A stretch of 64,000 nucleotides of DNA from contig JAAAUF010000061.1 in NCBI GenBank assembly GCA_015499985.1, forward strand, positions 1-64,000. The letters are read 5' to 3'. Position numbers and translations under genes: made by a program. The stretch is from Haplosporangium gracile. Lineage: Eukaryota > Mortierellomycota > Mortierellomycetes > Mortierellales > Mortierellaceae. This document shows positions 9,227 to 21,991 of the stretch, in pieces. Positions within the stretch are counted from its first letter, which is position 1. Each line of letters begins with the position of its first letter. The notes under the pieces are model-generated. The model ran no database searches. It was not told where the DNA came from and worked only from the letters and a program-made list of their open reading frames with translations.

Positions 9227-12200
9227 TTGTTGAAGCTGAGTGCTTCTAGGCAGAAGGTTGGGAGGTGTACAAGGAAGTGATTGAACACAAAACAACAATC
9301 AAAAACGGCAACACCAATATCCTAGAATAAGAGAAAATAGGTGAGGAAGAGGGAGTAGATATTGGACAAAAGGTTGAAGAGAGAAAAAGAAAGTGGAAGG
9401 GAAAATGAAAAGGGACGGTAGATGTGGGAGTGAAGGACAAGAGACGAGGAACAAAAGAACAAAGGAGAGAAAAGGGGGGGGGAAGAAAGACGAGAGTTGG
9501 CTCCCTTGCCTCGATTGCAATATATAAAAAAAAGGGCGGTACTTAACGACAACTACAATTAGAGACTTTTTCTTTGTTGTGGATACTCGTAATCAATGGC
9601 GTGTCAGCAATGATGATGATGAAGAAGAAAAGAAAATGACCGGCAAGGACAAGAAATGTAGTTAGAGACAGAAAAGAAGAGGATATGTGGTGGGAGGGTG
9701 AGGATGAGTGGGGGATAAGGGTGTATAAGGAGAGGAGAGAAGAGGGGAGGAGAGAAGAGGGTGTAAAGAAGGAGTAGATAACAAAGGGAAGAGAGAGACA
9801 ACGAGGGATAGAAAAGGAAAAAAATGAAGGCCAATGGAAGAGAAGCAGATACGACTGAGAGTAAAGTAGGAAGATGAGGAAGAAGATAAACAAGAAGAAA
9901 AAGAAGCGATATTAACAGAGGAAAAACGAGAAGCTGATGATGATAGAAAAGGGGTACTTGAGGGTTGAGAGAATAATGAACAGTGAAAAAAACAACACCG
10001 AAAGGAAGGATGAATGAAGTAAGAAGATTGTCGATGATAAGACAAAAGGGATATAAACTGAGCGAATGAAAAGAACGAAAAGAAGAATGAGAGGAAAGGA
10101 AGGGAAAGGAAGAAAGGTGGACACTAGAAAGAAGTAAAGAAGAGTAAAGAAAAAAGAAGGAAACGGATGGCATGACTTTGTGTATGTGTGTTCCATAGAT
10201 CCATTCATTCGATCTAATGCGGTCCTCCTTTGGTGCTCCCTCTTCTCGTTCTCCGAGGATCTTCATCATAACAGGTGCTCACTCATCCCCGTTACCCTCT
10301 TCCAAGTGAGTGTCATTAACCTCTCTTCATCCCTCTCTCTCCTATTCTTCAAGAAGGATCACGACCACCGCGAACCACCACGAACCACCACGAACCACCA
10401 GTGCGCGCACAAACACGTACCAACAAATAACCACCATCACCACCACGGTCTTCCCTAATCAAGATGACAACCCATTGAACTGGCAGGCCGGGCAGGGAAC
10501 CAATCATACGCGTACCCTTACTCACTCATCCAGAGCAGTCTAGTCCAGATGCCAGTCGCAACAGCTTTTTTCTTTACGACAACAACAACAGCAAAATAAC
10601 AAAAACCTTTTTTTCTGCCCTTCATCATTTCCTGGGACTGACCTAGCGTGCATTGTAACCTACCCCCTCGCTCAAATCACTCTTCCTCTTCTCTCGTTCA
10701 CAACTCTCTCTCTCCCTCTCGCAATCTTCTCCTTTCCCCCCTTGTTCTCTTTTACAGGGAAGAAGAAAAAAGGTGGCAAGAAGGGGATCATCCCCTTTGG
10801 GTTGCCTCCCCTTTTCTGGGCAGATGTGGCTGAAGGGAAGAACATATATGATTATTTTTATATTCAATTAGAATAAGAGAATAAGAGAATAAAAATAAGG
10901 AGCGCCTTGGCCATTGTTCTTCTCAGCGATGACAAAGATGACCTTTTCACTAGATGGATAACAAACGGATGCTAGGCACACAATAGGGTTCTCATCCTCA
11001 CTCTCTCTCTTGTCCACTCTGGTAAGGAGTGTGTGTGTTACGGTGTGGTCTTTTAGCGAATTCATTGGATCACAAAAAAAAACTTTTGAATGACTGAACC
11101 ACAATGAAGAAATAAGAAAAGAAGGGGACCCATAGTCTCTTGTGGGAGAAGGGGGGAATAGAAAAGAAGGGAGAAAAAATTGCGCAAGGGTGAAAGGGAC
11201 GGTAGATACACCGACAAAGTGAGCAACAAAAGAACATAACAAAAAAATAGTGATGGTGTAGAGTGTCCATGCAAAATCGTAGTAGAGCTTTTATTCGTGA
11301 TTATTGTTTGTGTGTGCCTGACTCCTCAGTCTCGAGAAACAAGGAGTGAGTTTGGTGGGTGAATGGGATGAGTGGATGGGACTGATGGAGGACAGGAGAG
11401 AGAATTTTTCATGTTCATGTAGAGAGCATAAAGGATTGTCCAAGGGGAGAGCGGGGAAAAGGGAGGGAGAGGGAAGGAGGGAGGGAGGGAGAGAGAGAGG
11501 CAGGGAGAAAAGAGAGTGGGAAGACAAGAGACCAAATGGGAAAGGCAAGGGATCAAATGGGAAAGGTAAGAAAGAAGGGGGCAGCGACAAGCAAGTGCAA
11601 GAGAGGACGCGCGATAGAGACAAACACATACAGATACGGACTCAAAGCGAGTGTATGTGTGAGAGTGAGAGCATAGATGCAATAGAGAGACAAGGTAAAG
11701 AAAGGCAACAAGAGAGGCGTAGTAGGCGGAGGAGACTGATTCCGGGAGGGTTGAGGGTGGACAAGACACGGTACAGATGAATTACTCTGCACTGCACTGT
11801 ACATAACCATATTGCCACACTATGAAGAACACGAAGTATTGTGCATGCAGAAGCAACCACGAATTGGCGAAGGCTGGTGTCATCATTGTTGCTGTTAAAC
11901 CTTTTCATTTGTTCTTTTCTCCGTGCGTTGTGCACAAAGCAAATTATTTTTACTAATCTCCATTCGTTGCTAATTGTTGGTAATGAGATTGTGCATGTTC
12001 GTACAGTCTCTAGATTTCAAGCGTTAACGCGCACATAAATGCAGCCTCGTTTAAAATACACAGTGTCGCAAAATATCTCAATGCTGGTTATACATAACCT
12101 CCTTTTCTTGCCCACAGACGCCCCCTCTGTAATTTTATGTCAATTGGAGGACCCGCATCATTTATAATGCCTTACTGCTTCCCTATGTCATGTCAACCAT

Positions 12201-13591
12201 GCCATGCCATTAGTAGGTCCATTCACCACATCAAATAACACGACAAGAAAAAACTGGCCTGCCGTCGAAGAAGCGCATTATTTCAAATCCGACAGACTTG
12301 ACAGGGATTCATCAACAATATGACTAAAGGAAAAATTATGGCAGGAAATGAAAAAAGCAAAAAAAAGGCAGTAGGTTAGAGGTATTGACAATCCCGGGAG
12401 AGTCCGCTCTTCAGTCCATGGTCCACAGGACTACAAGAAGGGAGTGCAAAGAAAAAGAAAGGAGAAAGAAAGGAAGAAGAGCGATTGTCAGCACAGCCAT
12501 CCCTGTTCCCCTTTTTTTTGTCTCTTTTGCTCTGTGTGTCTCATTTTGGCCCTTTTTTCGCCTCGTTCTCTCTCCCTCCCTTCTTCGGTTGGCTATTGTT
12601 AGGACAATGCTCCCTTTTTGCATTCATTGTCGACCGCGCCTCTTTGTGCGTGGTGATTGATATAATTTTCCCTTGAATATAATTACTCTTTTAGCCTCGT
12701 GCTTTCACCAAGCAAGCCACAAATAAGCCGTTTACACTTCGATATGTACATGCTCCAGGTATGAGTCCGAGATACGAGTTGTCGCGTCTTTTATTTTATT
12801 TTTGAGGTAATTTACGACGCGTTTGATAGATCGGGTATAGCATTGTTTCTGATTGGCCACTGACCAAACGCGACCCTACAGTTAACAAGAGCTCTAGCCG
12901 TCCTAGGCGAGTCCATATCTGTTACAAAATGCGGATCTCGTTGATCGGTGATGATCGTCATCGGAGAACAATATCAATAATAGAAAACAAGGTCACTACA
13001 AACCATGGCCTTATTTCCACCCCACTGGTTTCCCTCTTATCAGATCTGCATTTTCTTTTGATGTTTGTTTGAAAGAAGACAAAGACAATTATGGTTCCCT
13101 CCCAAATAGAGATATCCGTTGTCAACATTCGCTCACAGTGAGCTTAACAACAACAACAGAAAACAACTGGCCCCAGTTGATGTGCGCAGCCTGTCTCTCA
13201 GTCATTTCTAACTGTCCTTTCCGTGTGTCAACCAAAGCGCGATTTTGCAAACCGCCGCTCTTCTTCTCTCCGCCATTGGATTTCGTGTGAGTGACTGTTT
13301 CAGTAGCGCTATTTTATAAATGGCTTGCAAATACCCACAGGACACAGTGCGCTCATGTGGGAAAATGATCGATCCGCACTTTATTCGTGCAGAGCGGGTT
13401 TTAAAGATAACACCAACGAACCCATCTCTTCACAATTCATTCTCTTCTAATCACTCCTCTCCGCTCAATCCCTCATCGCCACATCCACCCGGCGTCAACT
13501 GCATCCTCTCCTTCGCTTTGCCTCATTTCCTTACCCAATCACACACTTCTCTGGCTCCACGAAGGACACCCGAAACAGGAACCCTCTTTCG
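9227..13591. other. 4.4-kb intergenic region between TEA gene and ATM1 (divergent)
   Basis: No supportable gene was found. From about 9320 to 10180 the plus strand is almost purely purine, so the TEA gene's own leader or promoter is CT-rich on its coding strand. A three-copy direct repeat of ACCACCACGAA lies near 10366-10401. A second purine-rich block covers about 11340-11620. The remainder (about 11800-13500) is mixed, AT-richer sequence. Open frames here are short and low-complexity. Parts are likely 5' UTR and enhancer sequence of the transcription factor, and the last few hundred bases the ATM1 promoter. Confidence 0.6.
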
Positions 13592-16500
13592 ATGATCAGC
13601 CACACCGCTTGGAACCAAGCGGTCAAGGTTCCGCTGCGGAGACTCGCCTCGTCCCTCTCTGTCCCCGCCAACAGCAGCTTCCAAACAACGGCGATCCCAC
13701 GCCAACCTAGACAAGCGTTATCCGTCTGCTTTAAGTCTACCCTTGCTCAGCATGGCCAATTCCTCGAGGTACTTACATACTCGCAAATACACGGGCACGC
13801 ACTCTCGCATCATTAGCTTCGTCGTTGTCCCTTAAATATGAACGAATATGTATACAATGAAACATACGTAAACGAGGGGAAGCAACGAAAGGATGCATGG
13901 TTAATGCGCATTGCTGCATATTTTTTTCCTTATTTTGCTTTCTTTTATTATTATTTTGGCCCGCCTTGTCAAGTAGTCATCTTCTGCAAGGAATGTAAAT
14001 CGATTTCTTAGGGACACGACGTTCAGTACCTCCCACAAGCGCTTCTTTACCCAACCCACAGTGCCTCGTCTGAAGAACATCAACGAGACGCCATCTGGAA
14101 TCAAAAAAGGAAGCTCCGCGTCAGGAGCAGGAGCATCTCCCAAACCAGGATCTGGATCAACAGCAGCAGCTGAAGGAGGAGCTGCTCAATCTGCCAAGAT
14201 ATCTCTTACTCAACAGGCGGCAGCTTCAGGAATGTCGCCCGCTGTCAAGGCTGCTGCTGAAAAGAGTTCAAATGTGGATCAAAATCAATTGGACTGGAAA
14301 ATCTTCAAGGATCTCTCGAGCTACATCTGGCCCAAAAATGATCGCGGAGTCAAGATCCGTGTTGTTGTTGCACTGGGGTTGTTGGTCTTGGGCAAAATAT
14401 TGAACGTTCAAGTGCCCTTTTTCTTTAAGGATATCATCGACAAGCTGAATGTCGAGTTTCCTGTTGAGTCGACTGTCATCGGTGTTGTCGGAGCCGTTAT
14501 TCTCGGATGTAAGTCATACTCTGTCGAATGCTCTAATGAGAAAGAGAAGAAGGTTAATGGGAGGGAAAAAAAGAAGTGGAAGGAGAAGAATAATAATAAG
14601 ATAAAGAGAAGAGGATGAAAAAGAGGCCAGAGGGTTTGATCGTTCAGTTGATATTAATGATGTTGGCTACTTTTAAATAACGAAAACTCCTGGGCTAATT
14701 TATTCCTATTCCAAACTTTCCTAGACGGCCTTGCAAGAGCTGGATCGTCCATTTTTGGCGAACTTCGTAACGCTGTTTTTGCTGCTGTTGCCCAAAAGGC
14801 CATCCGTCGCGTGTCTGCCAATGTTTTTGAACATCTGCACCGTCTGGACATGTCTTTCCATCTGACCAAGCAAACTGGAGGATTGAGCCGTGCCATTGAT
14901 CGTGGAACAAAGTACTTTTTTTTTTGTGTCAATTTAGGTTATTATACAGGGATCCTATGCATTCAACGCAAAATTACTAACATCAGGCCACCTCTATATC
15001 TACGCCATCTTAATTCGTACAACAACAAACAGAGGCATCAGTTTCCTTCTTTCGTCTATGGTCTTTCATCTTTTGCCTACCGCTCTCGAAATCACCATGG
15101 TGTGCAGTATTTTGACGTATCAATTTGGACCCTCCTTTGCTGCTGTCACCGCCGCGACCATGGCTGCCTATGCTTGGTTCACTGTTCAGACGACCGCCTG
15201 GAGGACAAAGTTCAGGAAACAGGCCAACGCTGCCGACAATCAGGCCGCGACTGTCGCAGTGGAGTCCCTTATCAATTTTGAATCTGTTAAGGTATGCTTC
15301 CATTCACAATTTTGCCATACTAAGATCGTCGCTGTTCCGCTATATGAATGAAATGAAAGTATTAATTTTTTTCTACTCTTACCTTTTGAAATATTTTAGT
15401 ACTTCAATAACGAAAAGTTTGAGCTCAACCAGTACGACAACGCGTTGGCCAAGTACGAGACTTCGTCATTGAAGATTGCTTCCAGTCTCGCCTTTTTGAA
15501 CGCAGGACAGAACGTGATTTTCTCCACCAGTTTGACGGCCATGATGTACCTCGCAGCACAGGGAGTCCTTTCAGGAACGATGACTGTCGGAGATGTTGTC
15601 ATGATCAACCAGCTCGTCTTCCAGTTGTCGTTGCCCCTGAACTTTTTGGGATCTGTCTACCGTGAGCTCCGTCAAGCGTTAATCGACATGGAAGCCATGT
15701 TCAACCTCCAAGCAGTCCATGTCAAGGTCGAGGATAAGCCTGGTGCACCCATCTTGAAGCTCGCTGCCAAGGGCGGAGAGTTGCGGTTCGAAGATGTTGT
15801 TTTTGGATACCATCCGGATCGTCCTATTCTGAAGGGTATCAGCTTTGTGGTTCCTGCGGGCAAGAAGGTCGCCATTGTTGGACCCTCTGGATGCGGCAAG
15901 TCGACACTTTTGCGTCTCTTGTTCCGTTTCTACGACCCTCAGTCTGGTAATGTGTACATCGATAACCAAAACATCCGCGACGTCAAATTGGACAGTTTGC
16001 GGTCCCAGATTGGCGTTGTCCCTCAGGAGACTGCCTTGTTCAACACGACCATCAAGAGCAACATTCACTATGGACGCGTGACAGCCACGGACGAGGAGGT
16101 TATCCAGGCTGCCAAGAAGGCTCAAATTCACGACGCCATCATGAAGCTGCCTGACCAGTACGAGACCAAGGTCGGAGAGCGCGGGTTGATGCTCTCTGGT
16201 GGTGAGAAGCAGCGCGTGGCTCTATCGCGAGCCATTCTCAAGAACTCACCTATTATGTTTTTTGACGAGGCCACCTCGGCCCTTGACACCCATACCGAGC
16301 AGGGTTTGTTGTCCAACATCCGGTCCGTCTTGCATGAGAAGGGAGGCACCAGTATCTTTATTGCCCATCGCTTGAGAACTATTGCCGACGCAGGTAATGC
16401 ATCCTTTCCATTTTTTTAACTATGTCATGCCATCGCCTTTTTTTTTTTTTTTTGCAAGTCGTATTAATAGTTTTCTCCTTTTTTCTTCATGTAGACGAGA

Positions 16501-16616
16501 TTATTGTCCTCAAGGAGGGACAGATCGCCGAGCGTGGTCGCCATGATCAGCTTCTCAAGAAGGATGGTATCTACCGCCACATGTGGGACACTCAGGAGGG
16601 CGAGGCTATCTTTTAA
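13592..16616 (+). CDS. ATM1: Mitochondrial ABC transporter Atm1 (iron-sulfur cluster export)
   Basis: This inner-membrane half-transporter exports a glutathione/sulfur compound from the matrix for cytosolic Fe-S assembly. Secure exons are 14040-14508 (left end uncertain), 14725-14911, 15033-15291, 15400-16393 and 16495-16616. The membrane domain begins around [13 protein letters not shown] and contains the Atm1-typical [15 protein letters not shown]. The nucleotide-binding domain shows Walker [10 protein letters not shown], signature LSGGEKQRV, Walker [13 protein letters not shown] and H-loop IAHRL. The N-terminus is ambiguous. Model A starts at 13592 with a Lys/Arg-rich leader free of acidic residues for about 58 codons and high GC3, but needs an AAG acceptor at 14039 (735 aa). 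Model B starts at 13752 (A at -3, G at +4) and uses a TAG acceptor before 14012 (691 aa, near yeast Atm1's 690). It is convergent with the WD40 gene, 146 bases apart. Confidence 0.93.
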
Positions 16617-16762
16617 GTTGTCGACAATCATATTTTGCATATTTTTCATAAATGTTGTTTATAGTGTTATCTGCTAAAAGTACAGCGGGGAGGACTAAAA
16701 ATTGTACAAGGACGAGGTGTAGGATGGAGAAAAGTGCTGAGGTCGAGCAAAAAAAAGTACGT

Positions 16763-19700
16763 TTACATCTCGTCGTCGTTGAGCAGGGTCATGCCCTTGT
16801 GCTTGTACTTGGCGACCATGCTATCGTCGATCGAATAGATATTCACCGCTCCCGTATCGGACCCTACAATGAGGTGTTCCATCGAGGGAGGCGTAATCAT
16901 TCGAGCAATGGGGCCAATACTGGTGTCCAGGTTCCAGATCTCCGTGTCCTCGGACGCGCGTCGAAGATCCCACAGCCTGACCGTCTCGTCGCCTCCGCCG
17001 GTCATCAACATCGACTGGCTGGTACTACAGCTGGTCTGCCACCACAAAGCAGAGGTGATTCCTGCATGGCCCTGGTCATCGTTCCTCTCCGAGTGCCTCA
17101 GTCGATGCAGCACGCGCTTCAAATGACGGCGATCAAAGACCGCCGTCTCGTTGGTGTCGGACCCACTGATCAAGTACCTTTGACAGGGACTAAAATCGAC
17201 CAGGTTCACGTCCTCGTGTCCAGAGATCGCCGTCTCTACAACCTTCGATGTTTGCAGATCAATAACCCTGAGCATCTCATCACCCTTCTCGTCGTCCTCA
17301 GCGCTGGCCCGACCTGAGGTTCCGCAGACCAACTGGGCTCCCGAGGGTGAAAATGACAGACAAGACACGCTTTTATCTGTCCCACGTGAAGCGCCAAGTC
17401 TGTATCCAAGATCACCATCGAGGGACTTTTGCATTGTGTTAGCATCGTAGATTGCAATCAGACCCTGCTTCCCGCCGGCACCATCCTTCTGCCCATCGGC
17501 TCCCTCGAATCCTACTGCCACTACATCCCAATAATGGTGAAAGCCAAAGCTGATACTCGAAATGCACCGTTTCCCTCCACTGCGAGCCAACGTCCCATTC
17601 CCGACCTTGATCAGTCCTTCACCATCTAGAGCATAGATTTTGATTGTGCTATTGGCATTAATAAGCGAGGGGGTTAGATCCATTACCATATGCACGCAGA
17701 GAAAGCAGACGGTTAGCGATTTCAGAAAACGACGTACCCGTCCGCTGAGCCGGTAGCGAACACGTCTTGATTATCTTTAGAGTATTCCTGAATGGCGACG
17801 CGGGTGACGCGAGATGTCTGTTCTCCTACAACAAGTCGCGGTCAAAGCTGGTAATGAATAACAGTTCGTAACACATATCACCCTCAATGAGAGCTTATCG
17901 GACCTTGCGCAAGAAAATTTGGCTTACCAATGGTGTTCATCAACACCCCACTTTCTGCATTCCAGATCTATGGATGAGCAGGTTATGAGATCGTTGTTAG
18001 AATAGGTTATTTATCCGAAGAAACATATAATCCACGCGTCAGAACCCAAAGGTCAAGTACTGACCATAGTCTTGTGGTCGTCAGAACCAGAAATAAAAAA
18101 GTTTTGAGAATTGGACAGCTTGATATCGTTGACAGTAACCTCCATCTCTATAACGTGAAAGATGAGCAAGCGCGATTGCGATGGGTTTGAATACGCTTCG
18201 TGATTAGCGTATGAACTAGGCTCGTAAAGATTCGTGTCATGCTAGAAAAAAGGCGCGTACCTTGATTGAATCGTTGGTCATACCGTTTGTGTCCTTCAAG
18301 CTTCCTTGAAATCCCATTGTCAAGATCGCAGTGAAACAAATTTCCTTTCCTGTTGTAGCTGTCCTGAGTCGCCACGTTTGCAATCGCCAGCTTCAAACTA
18401 ATAGATTCAGATCAATGAAAAGTCAAGTTAATATCCGTATATCAAATGTCCGGACTTTCATTTGTATCAGTACGTAAAGACAACTCACGTTGAGGTTTTC
18501 AGGGCCATGTCTACGACACTCCCGCTGGAAAAGTTGAAACTGGTGACTGGCCGATATGTCCTTGTCGCGTGAAGTAGCAGATGGTCCTATAAAATGAGAA
18601 GAATGCGCACCAATAAGTCAAACAACTTCCTAACCGGGGCTCTTGACTGCAGACACGAAGGAGAAAAAACGCCAATAGTAACACACCTTAATAAGTGGCA
18701 ACCTGAAGCGACCAAGCTCTCTCAGCCCCAAAAGCGACCGCACCGATACTCTGTTTTGAACGGGTATCCAGCTTGGAGTAGCTTGCCGAGGTGTCATGGG
18801 ATACAGTCCAATGGCACTTTCAAATGCCTCCTGACAAACCGTCTCGTTCCGCCTATAACCTGTGTACCGAAACACATCACTGAGAATATTTTGAACATAA
18901 TTAGCTCGAGGTTTTTAGAATCGCCTATTCACATGCAATGAAGCAGGTCCAGTGTGAACATTATCGCAGGACTAACCATACCTTGTCACAGCTTTCCAGT
19001 CCACTGGCTCTCCTTTGTTTGTGAACATAGCTACCTGACTAATGATCCGATCCATCTCTATGCTTGTCACGCCCTCCGGTACCTCTATTCGAGCCCGCTT
19101 AGAGGCATTGGGACCGAATTCGGCTTGTGTACTCCTGTTTTCAAGATGATATTGATAAGCCTATGTGTGAAACAGGGTATAACAACGGCCGTGATCAGCT
19201 TTGAAGCTACTGGCTTCCGACACAATATTTACAAGCGCAATGTGACAGCATCAGGATCTTACCAGGTTTCGGCTTTTGGATTCATGGTACGACTTGTTCA
19301 TAAGTTCGACATAGTCTACGCTCTTTGGGGCTACTCTCGTTGTGACCTGCACCATCTGTAATAGTTTGTCGTGGAGGGGGAATCAATTTCAAGCTTGGTT
19401 AGGTGAGACGGAACTGGGGAACTCGTCAAACCGAAGGTGACATATCTGTCATATTAAAACATTCCACGTCACTTTCTGAATATACCTCCATGGAGCCGCC
19501 TAAAAGATAGTCAGCCTCGTACTCGTATTCCTGCTCGCTGCCTTCGCCAGCCTCGTCTAGCATCATACCCTCGTTAAAGTCGTCGTCCAGCATGATCTGG
19601 TCGCCAAAGCCGTCAAAGTCGTCAAAGTCGTCCATCGTCATATCCGCGTGATGTGCACCTGTATTGACATCTCCTCCCGGCTTGACAACACTATTTGTCT

Positions 19701-19890
19701 TGTGAGTCTTGCCTGATGTAAAACTGACTTGCTCGTCTTCGTTGTCGCTCTCGGAGTCGACGTTGATGACCTCGTTCGAGACAACAGGCTTCGTGAACGA
19801 AGGCGTGCTGTCCTCGTCGTCGGAATCCACCAGAACAACAACAGGGGCTGGCTTGAGTCGAGGATCGCGAGAATAGTTGATCTGTGTCAT
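16763..19890 (-). CDS. WD40-repeat protein with acidic, SIM-bearing N-terminus
   Basis: Ten-exon model: complement(16763-17648, 17738-17825, 17928-17967, 18065-18147, 18261-18397, 18489-18586, 18687-18879, 18982-19160, 19263-19355, 19486-19890), 733 aa, all phases consistent. The C-terminal half forms a beta-propeller with recognisable WD blades (FFISGSDDHKTMIWN, ATGSADGTIKIYA, YLISGSDTNETAVFD, LMTGGGDETVRLWD, LIVGSDTGAVNIYS). Residues 1-135 are acidic and disordered, with two hydrophobic-acidic stretches resembling SUMO-interacting motifs (PVVVLVDSDDED and VINVDSESDNEDE). The middle (about 136-270) is a non-repeat region I do not recognise. The first 135 codons also form a complete 154-codon ORF, so they could be a separate small gene; the splice from ATG GAG|GT to CAG|ATG is in phase on both sides, which favours one gene. 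I cannot name the orthologue; a chromatin or ubiquitin-ligase adaptor such as Raf1/Dos1 is a guess. Confidence 0.75.
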
Positions 19891-20383
19891 CTTGTGTCGT
19901 GTGTACGGTGGGGTGGTGATAGTCTGGTTGGTCTTTGTAAGTTGTCTGATAGCGTAGTTTTTAAAGTTGTCTTTGGCGTGTAGTTGAGTCTGTTGTTATA
20001 AAGGGATCGATTGTTGATCCCAGAGAGGAATGTCGCTGATGGCGAGGAAGTAGGAGGGTCGACTGTGTCGTTAGTGTTGAATTGTGGTTGTTGTAGCATC
20101 CAGAGTACTGCTGCCAAGTGAATCCTTGTTCCCTTTTGGACGACCTAGCAAGGATCCTGATCTCTGACTCTTCTTCGAATGTGGTGGCGGTCAAAAGTAG
20201 GGCAAGGGGTTGGCGGCAACAATACGACTACGAGCCAATTCAAAAATGGGCGAGTGACTGTCATTCAATCCGCATCTTTCGCGTGCGCGAATCATCTGGT
20301 ATGATGTACACAGTGTATGCCTCAAAATGCTATTTTTTTTTAATTTGATTTCTAACTAACCACAACAAAGGGAATACAGCACT
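19891..20383. other. Spacer: WD40 gene promoter and ADO1 3' end
   Basis: About 490 bases lie between two genes on the minus strand. They should hold the promoter of the WD40 gene and the 3' UTR of adenosine kinase. No coding sequence or clear motif was recognised. Confidence 0.5.
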
Positions 20384-21991
20384 CTAATCCTGCTCGACGT
20401 GGGCAGGGTAGGTGGGGCCAAACTGCTGGATGACAGCGTGAGCAAGGTAGTGGCCCTTTTTGATCGAGGCAGCAATGTCCTCACCCTGGACGAGCTTGGC
20501 AATGAATCCACCGCAGAAGGCATCTCCGGCACCGTTGCAGTCAACAATCTCGTTCTCGGGGATAGCAATAATGGGGTACTCCTGGATCGAGCCGTCAGCC
20601 TTGGCAACAATGGTGTTGTTGACTCCCTGGGTAAAGACAACAAGACGCTCGCGCTGGGTGTTGACTTTGGGAAGCTTAGCAATGTAGGTGCCAATAGCCT
20701 TGACGTCCTTGGGGTCAGGCAAGTTGTGGGCAAGGGCATAGGCCTCGGCCTCACCCTCGTTACCAAAGACAACATCCATATAGGGCATGACCTCATCCAA
20801 GACCTTGGTGAAGAACTGGGGGATGAAGGGGGCAGAGAGGTTCATAGTGAAGGTCTTGTTCTCGGCAGCGGCGTGCTTGGCGATCTCGAGGATACCCTCG
20901 GGGGTGACGGTCAAGAAGTAACCCTCGACGTAGTAAACCTTGGCGCCCTTGACCAAGTTCCAGGTGTGATCGGCCTTGATGTGGTCGACGGTAAGCTTCT
21001 CGGCAGCAGAGAGCTTGGTGACGAGGGAGCGGTCGTGACCAGAGATCAAGGCGGCGCAGGTACCAGTGGGGAGGGTGCCGGGAATGTGGACGTACTCGGT
21101 GGTGAGCCCATCGCCCTTGGCGGCAGCGACCAACTTGGCGCTGAACTTGTCATCAGCGGTGGCTCCGACATAAACAACGGATTTGGGGGGCAACAAGCGC
21201 TGGGCACCACGAGCGGTGTTCTGGGAAGCACCTCCGGCAACGTAGACAACATCAGGGAAGGCGGTGATCTCCTCGAACCTGTCAATCGTTTCATGGTCGT
21301 CGATTTGAGTAACAGCAAAGAAAAACGTGGTCAGCAAAGTGAATAAGAGAATCGCACTAACGACGCCGACATGTGTCAATGGATTTGGCGTTGATAGTGC
21401 TGCATTGTTGTTCCCTAAGAATAAGTGTTCCCAGGCCGTGAAACTGGGCGTCGAGGGGGAGTTGATAACGCTGTATTATTATTCCTTGACCATGGGGGTT
21501 CTAGGTTGTTGTATCGGTTCACATTATTCCTTTTTGATTCCTGCTTTCTTCGGCCCCTGAAATTCATCTTTGTGTTGTTGTTTGGCAAGGAGCGCTTATC
21601 CACAAGTCAATTGGATTTGATTGCGCCAAAGTAGGGAGGATCCTGAGAGTGGGTATGGTGTCGGACAGGTCACTTACAAGGACATGTGGGACTCGTCAGC
21701 GAGGATGGCATCGTTCGACTTCAGGTTGTATCTATTCAAGTACGACAAGTATGCTCCATGGTTAGCATACGCGAACTATACGTTTCATTTTTTTTAAACT
21801 CTCGGTCAATTGGTCCGAGTCGCCAGTTCATGCTTCGAGAACAATCAAGGTGTTTTTCTTGCTTTTGAGGGAACAGATCAGATCAGATGAAGAATAGTTG
21901 CTTTTTGTTGTTACCTGGCGAGGAGCTCGTCGTTGGCCTTGACCTGGATGTCGAGGAGGGGGTTGCCCATGCAGAAGAGGGAGTAGGTCAT
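20384..21991 (-). CDS. ADO1: Adenosine kinase
   Basis: The enzyme phosphorylates adenosine to AMP with ATP, for purine salvage and removal of adenosine released from the S-adenosylhomocysteine cycle. The model is complement(20384-21278, 21678-21731, 21915-21991), 341 aa, matching the usual 340-345. It is a PfkB/ribokinase-fold protein: MGNPLLDIQV at residues 8-17, LKSNDAILADESHM at 28-41, the substrate-site glycines YVAGGASQNTARGAQ near 55-70, and the anion-hole/catalytic motif VDCNGAGDAFCGGF near 285-298 with the base Asp in NGAGD. Both introns are at the 5' end (400 and 183 nt). The reading frame upstream of 21278 looks open but includes a hydrophobic stretch that is intron. A 315-codon frame on the opposite strand is a mirror artefact of high GC3. 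Confidence 0.96.

Noticed and set aside
9543..10269. Ser/Leu/Phe-rich minus-strand frames up to 221 codons
   Set aside because: They follow from the CT-rich strand composition; stops are rare in such sequence and no conserved motif is present.
20399..21346. 315-codon open frame on the plus strand opposite ADO1
   Set aside because: Mirror of a real, GC3-rich kinase exon; its Gly/Asp/Leu/Val composition has no recognisable motif and no splice support.
21279..21379. Hydrophobic N-terminal extension of ADO1 read through to 21379
   Set aside because: It lies in intron 2; splicing TCC TT|G TTC gives the conserved SLFEEI sequence and a normal-length enzyme.
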